Source: Bremia lactucae (taxonomy: Eukaryota; Oomycota; Peronosporomycetes; Peronosporales; Peronosporaceae). From it: a stretch of 15,979 nucleotides of DNA. Every line of letters begins with the position of its first letter. Position 1 is the first letter of the stretch. Below the pieces are notes generated by a model. That model ran no database searches. It had not been told where the DNA came from and was given only the letters and a program-made list of their open reading frames with translations. The stretch lies in NCBI RefSeq assembly GCF_004359215.1, contig NC_090616.1, forward strand, positions 3,617,732 to 3,633,710, read 5' to 3'. Position numbers and translations under genes: made by a program. Shown piece after piece: positions 7,201 to 15,218 of the stretch.

Positions 7201-8440
7201 TCAGTCGCGACGCAAAGTTTATGGAAAATACGTTCGATTGTGGGAGGCGCGACCGGCGCAATAATGAGGTCGTTGTTTAAGATGGTGATGAAGCGAACGA
7301 AAAGGAATTCCAACAACACGACCAAACGGATCACGAAAATGAAGAGTCTGTGCAGAACGAAGAATTTGAGCCTGGCAGTAAGCGACACAAAAGGATCCCA
7401 AAAAAATCGCAATCGTTCGAAAAAGCGACTGAGATGCCAAGGCCCAAACGACACAGTCAATATCAATCGCTCGAAGAAATGTCAGCTACAGCTCAAGACT
7501 TCGAGGCTGCGTACGTTGTGGATCAGTGGGAGAAATGCCAACCACGCGTGAGTCGGCGATGGAATCCAACGACGCAGCTAAATGGAAGGGAGCGTGCAGC
7601 TTGGAAATGGACTCGCTACAAAATACAAAACTTAGAAACTTGTGGCCCTGCCAAAAGGACGTAAGGCAATCGGCAAGCGATGAGTATTTAGAGTCTAGGA
7701 AAACCAAACTTGTGAAGTCGAGCGGTACAGGGCGCGCCTAGTGGCGAAAGGTTTCGCACAAAAATTTGGCATCGACTATTGCGCCGGTGGCGAAGTTTAC
7801 CTCGATCCAGATTTTGCTAAGTTTGGCTGCCAAGTACGGACTTACGGTCCATCAAATGGATGTGCAAACAGCGTTTCTTAATGATAAGCTCGACGAAGAT
7901 ATTTACATGACGCAGCCTGATGGCTTCAGTGATATAGCCAATCCAGATTATGTGTGCAAGTTACAACGGTCGCTGTACGGTCTGAAGCAATCGCCTCGCA
8001 TGTGAAACAAGACAATTGACGACTTTGTGCTGGGACGGCGAGTTCAAGAAGTGTGAATACGATCACTGCATCTACATGAAGCGGGATGGTCAAGACCTGA
8101 TTTTATTGCACAATATGTTGACGACTTAATATTGGCTAGCATAACCAGCAAGATGCTTCAAGAAACCAAGTTAGCCCTGAGCCACAGATTTGAGATGACG
8201 GATATGGGTCAGCTCAAGTACTTTTTTGGAATCGAAATTGAGCAAGACTTTGAGATTGGGACACTCACGATGCGGCAGACCAAGTTTGCGTGTGATTTTT
8301 TTGCCAGTTCAACGAAGGCTATTAGGACGCCCCATGATCTAGGACTCAAGCTGACCAAGCCCATGTGCGAAGGCGGATGCAAGCACAGTGAAACTATGGT
8401 CGGTGTGCCGCATTGAAATGCTATCGGTTGTCTGATATAT
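7201..8440 (+). pseudogene. Copia C linker and reverse transcriptase
   Basis: V-S-R-D-A-K-F-M-E-N (7200-7230) leads into a Lys/Glu/Gln-rich linker, then the RT start P-T-T-R-E-S-A-M-E-S (7535-7565), L-W-P-C/A-L-P-K-G-R-K-A-I-G-S (7640-7672 across a frame change) and A-P-V-A-K-F-T-S-I (7780-7806). Further on are H-Q-M-D-V-Q-T-A-F-L-N with catalytic Asp (7851-7884), S-L-Y-G-L-K-Q-S-P-R (7971-8000), the YVDD active site (8114-8125) and M-G-Q-L-K-Y-F-F-G-I-E-I (8203-8238). Stops and shifts occur at about 7740, 8003, 8055 and 8110. Codons otherwise remain close to the family pattern, so C is probably younger than X and Y. That agrees with its inner position in the nest. Confidence 0.85.
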
Positions 8441-9242
8441 CTTATGGTTGGCACACGACCGGATCTCGCTGTGGCAGTTGGAGTACTTAGCCAATTTGCT
8501 GCAGGCCCATGTCCAACACACTGGCAAGCACTCAAAAGGGTTTTCAGGCATATACAAGGTACAAGGACTCACGACATCGAGTTGTAAGCAGCAAGTCATA
8601 ATGGACTGCAAGGGTTTTCGGATGCGAAGTGCGCCGGAGACACGATGTCACGAAGAAGCACAAGCGGCTACGCTTTTATGATGAGCGGCGGGTATGTCAG
8701 CTGGAAGAGCAAGAAACAGCGTACGGTAGCTCTGTCATCTACAGAAGCTGAGTACATGGCACTGTCAGAGACGACACAAGACGCAGTATGGCCTCAAAGC
8801 GTTTCTGGGCGAGCTCGGTGAAATATCCACGGATACAGCGGTCAAGATTTATGAAGATAACCAAGGCTCAATTGCCCTGGCAAAGAATCCAGAGTATCAC
8901 AAGCGGACCAAGCACATCGACATTCGATATCATTTTGTACGCGAAAAGGTTGAAGACGGTCAAGTGATTCTCGAATATATTTCTACTCTCGATATGCTGG
9001 CCGATATCATGACCAAGCCAATTCCAGCGACACAGTTTTGCATACTTCGTGGCAAGCTCGGGATACAAGACCCAAGAGCTGTCGAGTCGAGTGGGAGTAT
9101 TGTTAAGGACGCTGCGAAGAAGACGTCTCGAGCAGCAAGCAGGCCAAAGGCGGGTATCGGTATATACCGGAAGATACCGGTGATGACGTCATTCGGTGAC
9201 GTCATTGAGATGACACAAGTTGATGACGTCAGAAGCTTCTAG
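8441..9242 (+). pseudogene. Copia C RNase H and pol tail running into the LTR
   Basis: Blocks are G-T-R-P-D-L-A-V-A-V-G (about 8453-8485), F-S-D-A-K-C-A-G-D with the first RNase H Asp (near 8617), S-G-Y-A-F, S-W-K-S-K-K-Q-R-T-V-A-L-S-S-T-E-A-E-Y-M-A-L (8700-8765), Y-E-D-N-Q-G-S-I-A-L-A-K-N-P-E-Y (8852-8897), K-H-I-D-I-R-Y-H-F (8910-8936) and L-A-D-I-M-T-K-P-I-P (8998-9027). Frame changes occur near 8585 and 8790. The last frame has no stop at the purine tract and continues through the LTR start to a stop at 9240-9242. Confidence 0.85.
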
Positions 9243-9250
9243 GAGATTCC
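9184..9250 (+). promoter_or_regulatory. Three TGACGTCA sites plus heat-shock-type element in C LTR
   Basis: TGACGTCA occurs at 9184-9191, 9197-9204 and 9224-9231. This is the palindrome bound by CREB/ATF-type bZIP factors. It is followed at 9231-9250 by four alternating GAA/TTC units, one of them imperfect (GGA for GAA). The same pairing of motifs is seen in both Y LTRs, so the module is conserved across diverged relatives. Confidence 0.6.
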
Positions 9251-9324
9251 TCAATCGCTGATTGGCTAGAAGTAATAGCTGGCTTAGAGGTAACAAGCAA
9301 AAGGTTTACAGACTAAGTCCTTTA

Positions 9325-9334
9325 ATATATATAT
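9325..9334 (+). promoter_or_regulatory. TATA run in copia C LTR
   Basis: TATATATATA about 75 bp after the heat-shock-type element and 60 bp after the inverted CCAAT box. It is the best candidate core promoter of this LTR. Confidence 0.45.
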
Positions 9335-9377
9335 ACTTTGCATTTTGCCAACTAGTGCTTACTTGTCCTTTTTATTA

Positions 9378-10455
9378 TTTACGGGTTAAAAACAAGCTTC
9401 ACGGATATGGTATGACATTTTCCTTGAGTTTGTCTGCTCCATCGGGTTTCAAGTTTCCGATTTTCACCCATGCCTTAATCTCAAGATTGCAAACGGATAG
9501 TGCGTGCTATTGCTGGTCTACGCTGATGATGGGTTGGTGACTGGTAGTTCGACTGAAATGATTGCGCACACCAAGAGGGACTTGAAGACACGCTTCGAGA
9601 TGACTGGTAGTGGCAAGTGCGCTTTTGTGCGGGGCATCGAGCTGGTAAACAACGATGACGGAAGCGTGGCGATGTGCCAGCGACGCTCCGTGGGCGATGT
9701 TCTCTAGCGTTTGAGCATGAGTGACTGCAAAGCTGTCAGCAGCCCAACGGACATCAGCTCTCGACTCGCACCAAGCAACGCAGCAACCAAGATCAACGCT
9801 CCGTTTCGTGAAGCAGTGGGTGTTTTAATGCACTTAATGACTGCGACACGACCAGACATTGCCTTTGCCGTGGGCTACGAGTCGCACTTCATGGAAAACC
9901 CACAAGTCGAGCATTGATGGCGGTCAAGCGCATCCTTCGATACTTGCAAGGAGCCAAGTCGCACGGGATCTGCTTCAAGCCTGGCGACAAAGTGGAATTT
10001 GGCGGCTACTTAGATGCAGACTGGATTAGTGGTCATACAGACCGCAAGTCGACTTCGGGATACGCGTTTGTTCTCATTGGCTCTCCTGTCAGCTGGGGAA
10101 GCAAGAAGCAATCAAGTGTGTTGCTGTCAACAAGTAAAGCCGAATACGTCTCGCTAAGTTTGGCGATTCAAGAAGGCAAGTGGGTGCATCGCCTACTGCG
10201 CAAAATCCTGGACGCTACAGCAAACAAGTCCGAGCCAGAGCTCAAGATCATGGAAGACAAGCAGTCGTGTATCAAGATGACGAAGAATCCGGTAAACAAT
10301 GGTCGTGCAAACATATCGACATAAGTGTCAAGCATGGTAATGTCAAGTTGGAGTACTGCGAAATTTCAATGATATTGGCGGATATCATGACCAAAGGACT
10401 GCCAGGACGACGTCACAAGGACTTAACGACGGCGCTTGGCATACACGCGTGCTAG
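9378..10455 (+). pseudogene. Copia A2: decayed pol fragment (late RT and RNase H)
   Basis: A near-identical partner of A1 (1219-2298). It starts at TTTACGGG inside the K-A-I-Y-G-L-K-Q-A codons, exactly at the end of C's LTR, so C interrupted it there; the part upstream is gone. The RT active site is Y-A-D-D (9519-9530) instead of YVDD. RNase H blocks are D-A-D-W (10014-10025), S-K-A-E-Y, E-D-K-Q-S (the usual Asn changed to Lys) and H-I-D-I. Private defects: TAG near 9500 and a lost base near 9915. Defects shared with A1: TAG at 9705-9707 and a missing base in the run before CATATCGACATA (about 10308). The frame ends G-I-H-A-C-stop before the purine tract. Confidence 0.9.
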
Positions 10456-10468
10456 CATTGAGGGAGGG

Positions 10469-10738
10469 TATTAAGGGTTATAGGTTTCAGGTAAGATACA
10501 CAACCAAACCGGTCCAATCCGAACCGCGGTTAAATATAGCATTTACTTATATATAGTATAGTCAGATGCACCATGTAAAATGAGTGGTTTCGAGAAGTAG
10601 GAGTGTAAGCACCAATAAATCAATCTCATCCAAATATTCCTTCTCCCTCGCAAAATGTCTCCACTTGGCAGTGTAGACTTCTTTCGTGCTCTTCAAGCTT
10701 CCTGCTCTCACTTCCACTGCTCGGTACGTATTGACACT
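10469..10738 (+). repeat. 3' LTR of copia A2
   Basis: 270 bp following the purine tract TTGAGGGAGGG. It starts TATTAAGGG and ends TATTGACA, and matches the A1 LTR at 2312-2581 with scattered changes. A/T-rich core at 10535-10562 and AATAAA at 10614-10619. The right border abuts minus-strand copia Y linker sequence. The expected target duplication cannot be tested because A2's 5' end is deleted. Confidence 0.85.
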
Positions 10739-11120
10739 TCTCCCACTGAATTCACAGCGTACGCACAGTCTTCTTCTCCTTTCTTGAACGACGTAAGCAG
10801 AGCTGACATGTGCTCAAGAGGCGTTGGTTGACCTTGAGCTGGCGTTTCGTCACTCACTTGCGCGACTGAAACGCCCACTTCGTTCAGCACTTGGTGGTCG
10901 AGACAATTTTTCAAGCGATTTAGTTCTCAGATAGCGCTGAGATCCTGAAATGAATCCGTTTTTGGCCGCTCAGATTCTTGCGTTACCTTTTGTGATGGCG
11001 AAATCTCGGACGACTTTTCGTGCATATCTTTGTCATTTTCTTCACCGTTGGTCATCACCGCAATTTCGCTACGATATTCGGTTGTCCTGTCAGAGGATTC
11101 CAAAATTGTTCTCCATAAAC
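10739..11120 (-). pseudogene. Copia Y: linker between integrase and RT
   Basis: Minus-strand sequence between the integrase C-terminus and the A2 LTR. It is rich in Glu, Ser, Lys and Gln, with a frame change and a stop near 10925. It ends ...C-A-Y-A-V-N-S-V-G-E at 10739, where A2 begins; the Tyr-Ala block resembles the pre-RT segment of copia polyproteins. Nothing of Y's RT follows on the other side of the insertion (RNase H resumes at 5002). Confidence 0.7.
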
Positions 11121-11999
11121 TTAGCATCGCGGCTTACAATGACCCGGCCCGTTGACAGTTACTCGAACCGATACGCCCTTCCATGCTCTGAATATCCAAG
11201 AAAACGGCACAGACTTGGTTAAGCGTCCAATTTCGAGCGCGTCTCCATCGGGACGTGCACAACCAAATACCTTGACATTCTCAAATATCGGCTTTTTCTT
11301 CATCCATTCCTCGTGCGGAGTCTTATTAACAGACGATTACGGAGAAAAAACGGCTGTCATAACTGCTTCTCTCCAGTACTCCTTGGCCAACCCAGCACGC
11401 TCAATCATGCACCCGCGCACACTTGACAAGGGTCCGATTTATGCTTTTGGCTACACCGTAGATTTCAGGAGTATACGGGGGCGTAAACTTCTGGACAATG
11501 CCGCGATCGGCGCAGAATTTGGCAATTTTAGCTGACTTGTACTCACCGCCCGTTATCGCCGCGAAGCATCTTGACGCCCGGTTAAATTCACAGCAAACTT
11601 TACAAAGTGAACAAACTTGTTGAGGACTTCGGACTTGTTCCGCATAAGATCATTGCGCAGTGTCGAGACTTGTCATCGATGAAAGTAACGAAGTACTTCA
11701 TCCCGCCAAAAGTGGAAGTCATCAACGGTTCACACACGTCGCTGTAAACAACTTCCAAAAGAGATTTGAGCGATCTGTTGAGGCAGACTGAAAATTGACA
11801 CGAGTTTGCTTTCCCAGCGCAAGGCCTCCGCAAAGCTCCCACTGCTTGACTGACCCAATGTCGACACCAATTGCAAGATTGTTTTTTTTAATTATGGCAT
11901 CTAGTCTGCCGTAACTAATGTGCCCAAGACGGAAATGCCAGAGAAACGACTTAGAAATAGCCAAATCTGAGGCTCGCATGCCATGTTCACCTTCTCAAC
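11121..11999 (-). pseudogene. Copia Y: GAG-pre-integrase and integrase
   Basis: Reading down from 11979: S-F-L-W-H-F-R-L-G-H-I (His pair intact), then W-E-L-C-G-G-L-A-L-G-K-Q-T with the second Cys replaced by Leu, then Y-S-D-V-C with the first catalytic Asp (near 11745). A decayed D-N-G-G-E-Y block (about 11535-11560) and P-P-Y-T-P-E-I-Y-G-V-A (about 11450-11480) follow in other frames. The C-terminal V-K-V-F-G-C-A-R-P-D-G (near 11270) is last. At least four frame breaks. Confidence 0.8.
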
Positions 12000-12472
12000 G
12001 GGTACCGGTGTCCTGCTTAGTAAAAACAAACCCTTTTAGCGCGAGTACTGATTATCCAAACATCTCCTTTTAGCTGCACCGAGCAGCACTTGTTGTCGAA
12101 AGTCACTGGAGCGACGTCCTTGGTGAATCTTCCGACAGAAAAGAAATTGCGACTGAGCTTGGGAATATGCCATACTCCCTCTAGCAAACCCTTTTTGATG
12201 CAGCTTGGAGTTCACAATGTCACCAACACCAATAGCTTGGACAACACCGTCGTCCACAAGATGTACATTAACCGTGTCGATTTTCTTGTAGTTTTTCAAG
12301 AACATCTTGGAGTGCCATAAGCTGAGTCGCACCTGAGTCGATCAGCCACACAGACATATCTTGAGCTTCCCTTACCGAAAACAGAAAACTCGTCGGCATC
12401 TTCATCTCGCGCAACATTTGCTCACTGAAATCGTTGTCGACGATTGCTGTTGTTGTCTTGAATTCGCGAGGG
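12000..12472 (-). pseudogene. Copia Y: aspartic protease region
   Basis: The motif W-L-I-D-S-G-A-T-Q-L-M has its catalytic Asp codon at 12337-12339, preceded by F-L-F-S-V. After a frame change come V-N-V-H-L-V-D-D-G-V-V-Q-A-I-G-V-G-D-I-V (12210-12285) and then I-P-K-L-S-R-N-F-F-S-V-G-R-F-T-K-D-V in another frame (12110-12170). This is the same order as in X and C. Confidence 0.8.
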
Positions 12473-13215
12473 TTACTCCGCAATCCAATGACCCATCTTG
12501 CCGCAGTAGTTGCACGCACCAATCTTCTTTGCTGGTCGTCCATTGCTCTTCTTGTCACTCATCGTGAACGCCTGGCCAACCACGGCTCCATCGCCGCCTT
12601 GCTCCTTGCGCTTCATATCCTCATGAAGCAGCCGAGGCGTCACCAACCGATGTCAGCGTATCAGTACGAGATTCCAACGCCGTTATCAGGAACTGGTACG
12701 ACTTGCTCCGACTCCATAGAAGCGTGATCACCAAGTCATCTTCACTTACCGGAGCACCAACTGCGTCGAGCTGCTCCGCTAGTGTCTTAAGCTTGTTGAT
12801 ATATCATCACCTTCTCCATCATGGCTGTGAAGAAACGCCGACGAAGAAAGTGCTTAGTAGCAAGGCTCTTCTTCTCGAAGTAATCTTCCAGCTTTGACCA
12901 TGCATCAAATGCCCCACTACCCGAGCGCACCAACGGCAGCTGCGAGTCTTCCATGGTTAGGCATATCGCATCCATCGCCTTGCAGGACATTCGCTTGTAC
13001 ATAGCTTGGTCCAGCACCGTCAGGCAGTCCTCGAACTTGGCTTCTTCACATACGACCTCCCACAGGTCACGCTCCTCGAGCACCATTTGTATCTTGAACA
13101 TCCAGGCATCGAAGTTGGTTCCGTCGAATTTGATGATCCGGGTCGTTGAAAATCCCATGGCGGTCGAGGCAGAGTTGAAGGCAGCGGAGGCAGAGTTGAA
13201 CGAGCTTGGGCTCAT
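12473..13215 (-). pseudogene. Copia Y: gag, starting at an ATG inside the primer site
   Basis: The first in-frame ATG (13213-13215) lies within the primer-binding site and opens M-S-P-S-S-F-N-S-A-S. A second ATG follows 19 codons later (A-M-G-F-S-T-T-R-I-I-K-F-D-G-T-N-F-D-A-W). Other blocks are M-V-L-E-E-R-D-L-W-E-V, F-D-A-W-S-K-L-E-D-Y-F-E-K-K and F-L-R-R-R-F-F-T-A-M-M. Frame changes occur near 12800 and around 12640. The zinc knuckle C-N-Y-C-G-K-M-G-H-W-I-A-E ends in a TAA (12473-12475) where the last Cys should be. The N-terminal 140 or so residues are the best-preserved gag start in the copia part of the window. Confidence 0.85.
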
Positions 13216-13219
13216 AACC
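13205..13219 (-). other. Primer-binding site of copia Y (initiator-Met half-tRNA type)
   Basis: Minus-sense GGTTATGAGCCCAAG directly follows the LTR end. GGTTATGAGCCC is the exact complement of the anticodon stem-loop GGGCTCATAACC of yeast-type initiator tRNA-Met, not of a tRNA 3' end. Drosophila copia is known to be primed this way by a cleaved initiator-Met tRNA half. Confidence 0.7.
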
Positions 13220-13493
13220 TGAAGAAAAGGCACTTGTGTAATAGAACGCAAAATGGAAAGTAAATAAATTATGGTCTTAAGTTCGTTATCTCTATTACTA
13301 CGTCTAAGCCAATCATTTAATTAAAAACTAGGAAACTTCTACAACCTTCTCGAAGCTTCGAATGACGTCATTCCCGCCGTCGGACAACCGCCGTCGGAAA
13401 ACCACCTTCGGACAACCTCAGTAGGATAAGCATACTGTTGCTAATCTGGTACTTACCGGTATTGTTGCTGCTCGAGACGTTCCCTGAACTTGA
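13220..13493 (-). repeat. 5' LTR of copia Y
   Basis: About 274 bp, from TCAAGTTCAGG (probably once TGAAG) to CTTTTCTTCA, followed by the primer site. It aligns with 4290-4569. It holds TGACGTCA (13363-13370), a heat-shock-element array (13331-13360) and a CCAAT box (13309-13313 on the plus strand). It is preceded in the minus sense by ATCAC, the left copy of the target duplication. Confidence 0.85.
13331..13360 (-). promoter_or_regulatory. Heat-shock-element array in Y 5' LTR
   Basis: Six contiguous 5-bp units in the nGAAn/nTTCn register. Five are intact and one is changed (CAA for GAA, 13341-13345). It sits 2 bp from TGACGTCA, as in the 3' LTR. Confidence 0.6.
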
Positions 13494-13552
13494 GTGATAA
13501 CCAAGTCGTCCTCACTCACTGGGGCACCCACAGCGTCGAGCTGCTCCACTAG
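13494..13552 (-). pseudogene. Copia X: short gag fragment left of the Y insertion
   Basis: The minus strand reads L-V-E-Q-L-D-A-V-G-A-P-V-S-E-D-D-L-V-I-T, a gag block also seen in C (5490-5545) and Y. It breaks off at the start of the Y LTR and continues at 4289 with I-T-L-L-G-S-L. The upstream end is cut by Gypsy LTR-2 at 13553. GTGAT at 13494-13498 (ATCAC in minus sense) is the target duplication copy. Confidence 0.85.
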
Positions 13553-14079
13553 TGTAACGACCTATAGCTGCCCTAATGTTACACAGTCCCCGTTAAGAAT
13601 ACTTAGTGTACTTAAGGGGATGGTCAATCACTTAAATAAAAAATTAGACCCACCACTCGGATGTGGTTCACATTTGTGACCAACCCTTGTGTATGTGATG
13701 TACATAGGTGCATCTATATTAAAAGGATGACGCCTAGCGTCATCCGTTACGCAAGGTATCTAGAAAGATACGCTCGCAATACATATTAGTGTTATCCATA
13801 GAGATAACATTTGATTGGTAAAAATAGGAATTTTTATTTAGTGCGATTAAATATAAATCAGTCTGAAAACTACGTTTTACTTAGTAAGTGTGCATGAGGA
13901 GCCGGGTTACCGCTCCCGTGATGACACTTTACTAGAACTCTTAGTGCGTTGGGTGAGGTCGCTAAGGCGCCCACCACAACTACCTCACTGCACGCAAGAG
14001 AAGCCGGTTTAACAACTTCCTCGCTGTACTAGGGTGTGTCTAAGTAGAGTGTGGCTGTATTGCGACGTACCCGCCTACA
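13553..14079 (+). repeat. Ty3/Gypsy 5' LTR (LTR-2)
   Basis: 527 bp with perfect inverted ends TGTA...TACA, homologous to 467-976 and followed by gag and pol of the same element. It is inserted in copia X gag. It carries the CCCC/GGGG hairpin (13588-13619), the GGATGACGC/GCGTCATCC hairpin (13725-13745), TATAAA (13852-13857) and an initiator-like TCAGTCT (13858-13864). Inserted sequence around 13753-13777, absent from LTR-1, contains GTATC and GATAC arms that could pair. Confidence 0.9.
13852..13864 (+). promoter_or_regulatory. TATA-like and initiator-like block in LTR-2
   Basis: TATAAA then TCAGTCT, conserved between the two LTRs within a region of lower conservation. A gATTGGt CCAAT-type box lies about 40 bp upstream. 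Confidence 0.35.
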
Positions 14080-14135
14080 CTTCGTAGCACTTGAAATCCT
14101 TCCCACGACCCGCATCTCTGCGTGTGTACGTGAGG
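14080..14135 (+). other. Gypsy untranslated leader between LTR and gag
   Basis: Fifty-six bases. An in-frame TAG at 14085-14087 closes the gag frame upstream. The usual TGG that starts a primer site complementary to a tRNA 3'-CCA end is not found right after TACA, so the primer is undetermined. Confidence 0.5.
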
Positions 14136-15218
14136 ATGAGCCTCAATATTGATAGGGCTCATTTTCCCCACCTCTCCGAACATCATCGGGAGGTGACAGG
14201 GCATATGGCACAGGGACTTGGTGAACAAGCCCTGGCCAGGCTCCTGGGCAGTCCTCCCGAGCAAAATGTTGCTCTGTTGGAGCTGTTCGAGGCATCCGTG
14301 CCGGACAGCGGAGAGCCGAGTCCGAAGCACAGAGCCATGCTGCGGCGGAGTCCGTCACCCAGACTCAGAATGGAGCTAAGGCATGAGCAGGCTCGGAGCG
14401 AGGCTCTCAACAGGACTGTTGAGATGCTCTCTGCTCGGCCGCATCAGCCGAGGCCCATTCGGATGGACCCGCCCAAGTTCGATGTAACTGCAGCGCACAC
14501 AATTGTCCACTGGCTGTTAGCCGTGGAGCAATGCGGTGTCGCGCAGCTTATCGAGGACGACAGCCGGATGGTGTCGTACGCCATGTCGCACCTGCGCGGT
14601 AAGGCCTCGAAATGGGCTTACTCGGCGCTTATTGCAAACAGAAAGGCGTTCCCTATATGGGCGATCTTCAAGGAAATGATTCGCGCCATGTATCAGCCGC
14701 CGAACAACGAAGTGTTGCTTCAGGCGCGCTTCTTTGGAGCGCGACAGGCGAAGCAATTTCTGCAAGAATATGTGCAAGAGATGCGCTCGCTGTCGGCGTC
14801 CATAACCGTAGGTCCGATTCCGGAGCACATTAAAGTGCCCACGTTTATGAACGGACTACGGAATGGCCCATCGCGACAGGCCCTTTTCAGAAAGGTGCCG
14901 TCGACAATGAAAGAGGCAATCCAAATTGCCTTGGTTGAGGAGCAATTCTACATTAGTGCCTCGTCAACAGCTTGGTATAAGACGTCGGCCGAGAGGTCAG
15001 ATGTCACTTCTATGGAGTTAGACAATGCAAACGTTGTCTGCTATATATGCGGCAAGAGCGGCCATATGATGGCTCACTGCTATGCCAGGGTCCCTGCTGG
15101 GGCAAAGATGCCCAGCAAGAGGATCCCTTTCCCAAAAGGCGATGACAAGAACCAGCGTGCGAGACGCATGAGTTCTGCATCGACCACTCAGGGGTCGGGA
15201 AATGCAGGAGCGCAGTAG
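14136..15218 (+). CDS. gag: Ty3/Gypsy Gag polyprotein
   Basis: An intact 360-residue frame. I chose the ATG at 14136 because it is the first ATG; a TTG 45 bases upstream is also in frame. Residues 1-110 are basic with a helical, charged stretch (E-L-R-H-E-Q-A-R-S-E-A-L-N). Residues 118-270 fit the retrotransposon gag (capsid) domain, with W-L-L-A-V-E-Q-C, A-M-S-H-L-R-G-K-A-S-K-W-A, F-L-Q-E-Y-V-Q-E-M-R and F-M-N-G-L-R. A zinc knuckle of the CX2CX4HX4C type, C-Y-I-C-G-K-S-G-H-M-M-A-H-C (302-315), binds RNA, and a basic/Ser-Thr tail follows. Gag assembles the particle in which element RNA is copied. The absence of stops contrasts with every copia copy here and indicates a recent, possibly active insertion. 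It overlaps pol in the -1 frame. Confidence 0.92.
   Translation: MSLNIDRAHFPHLSEHHREVTGHMAQGLGEQALARLLGSPPEQNVALLELFEASVPDSGEPSPKHRAMLRRSPSPRLRMELRHEQARSEALNRTVEMLSARPHQPRPIRMDPPKFDVTAAHTIVHWLLAVEQCGVAQLIEDDSRMVSYAMSHLRGKASKWAYSALIANRKAFPIWAIFKEMIRAMYQPPNNEVLLQARFFGARQAKQFLQEYVQEMRSLSASITVGPIPEHIKVPTFMNGLRNGPSRQALFRKVPSTMKEAIQIALVEEQFYISASSTAWYKTSAERSDVTSMELDNANVVCYICGKSGHMMAHCYARVPAGAKMPSKRIPFPKGDDKNQRARRMSSASTTQGSGNAGAQ

Larger units (their letters stand above)
9101..9377 (+). repeat. 3' LTR of copia C
   Basis: It begins TGTTAAGGAC after the purine tract GAGTGGGAG (9089-9098) and ends near CTTTTTATTA; the exact end is uncertain by a few bases. It is related to the Y LTRs (shared CGTCTCGAGCAGCA block, CCAAT box, ACTTTGCATTTTGC, end block) but clearly diverged. 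In order it holds a 12-bp palindrome CGGTATATACCG (9158-9169), three TGACGTCA sites, a degenerate heat-shock element, inverted CCAAT (9261-9265) and a TATA run (9325-9334). Its right end abuts copia A2 at TTTACGGG, the codons of the K-A-I-Y-G-L-K-Q motif. Confidence 0.85.

Noticed and set aside
9184..9231. Three TGACGTCA sites as a CRISPR-like or satellite array
   Set aside because: Spacing is irregular and the block is part of an LTR promoter with related copies elsewhere.
11152..11535. 127-codon plus-strand open frame
   Set aside because: It covers the copia Y integrase read backwards; the minus strand shows family motifs.
14080..14100. Primer-binding site for the Gypsy element
   Set aside because: No TGG or recognisable tRNA complement directly after the LTR end; I could not assign a tRNA with confidence.
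14040..14410. Several minus-strand frames over the Gypsy leader and gag start
   Set aside because: They overlap an intact Gag frame with capsid features and have no independent support.
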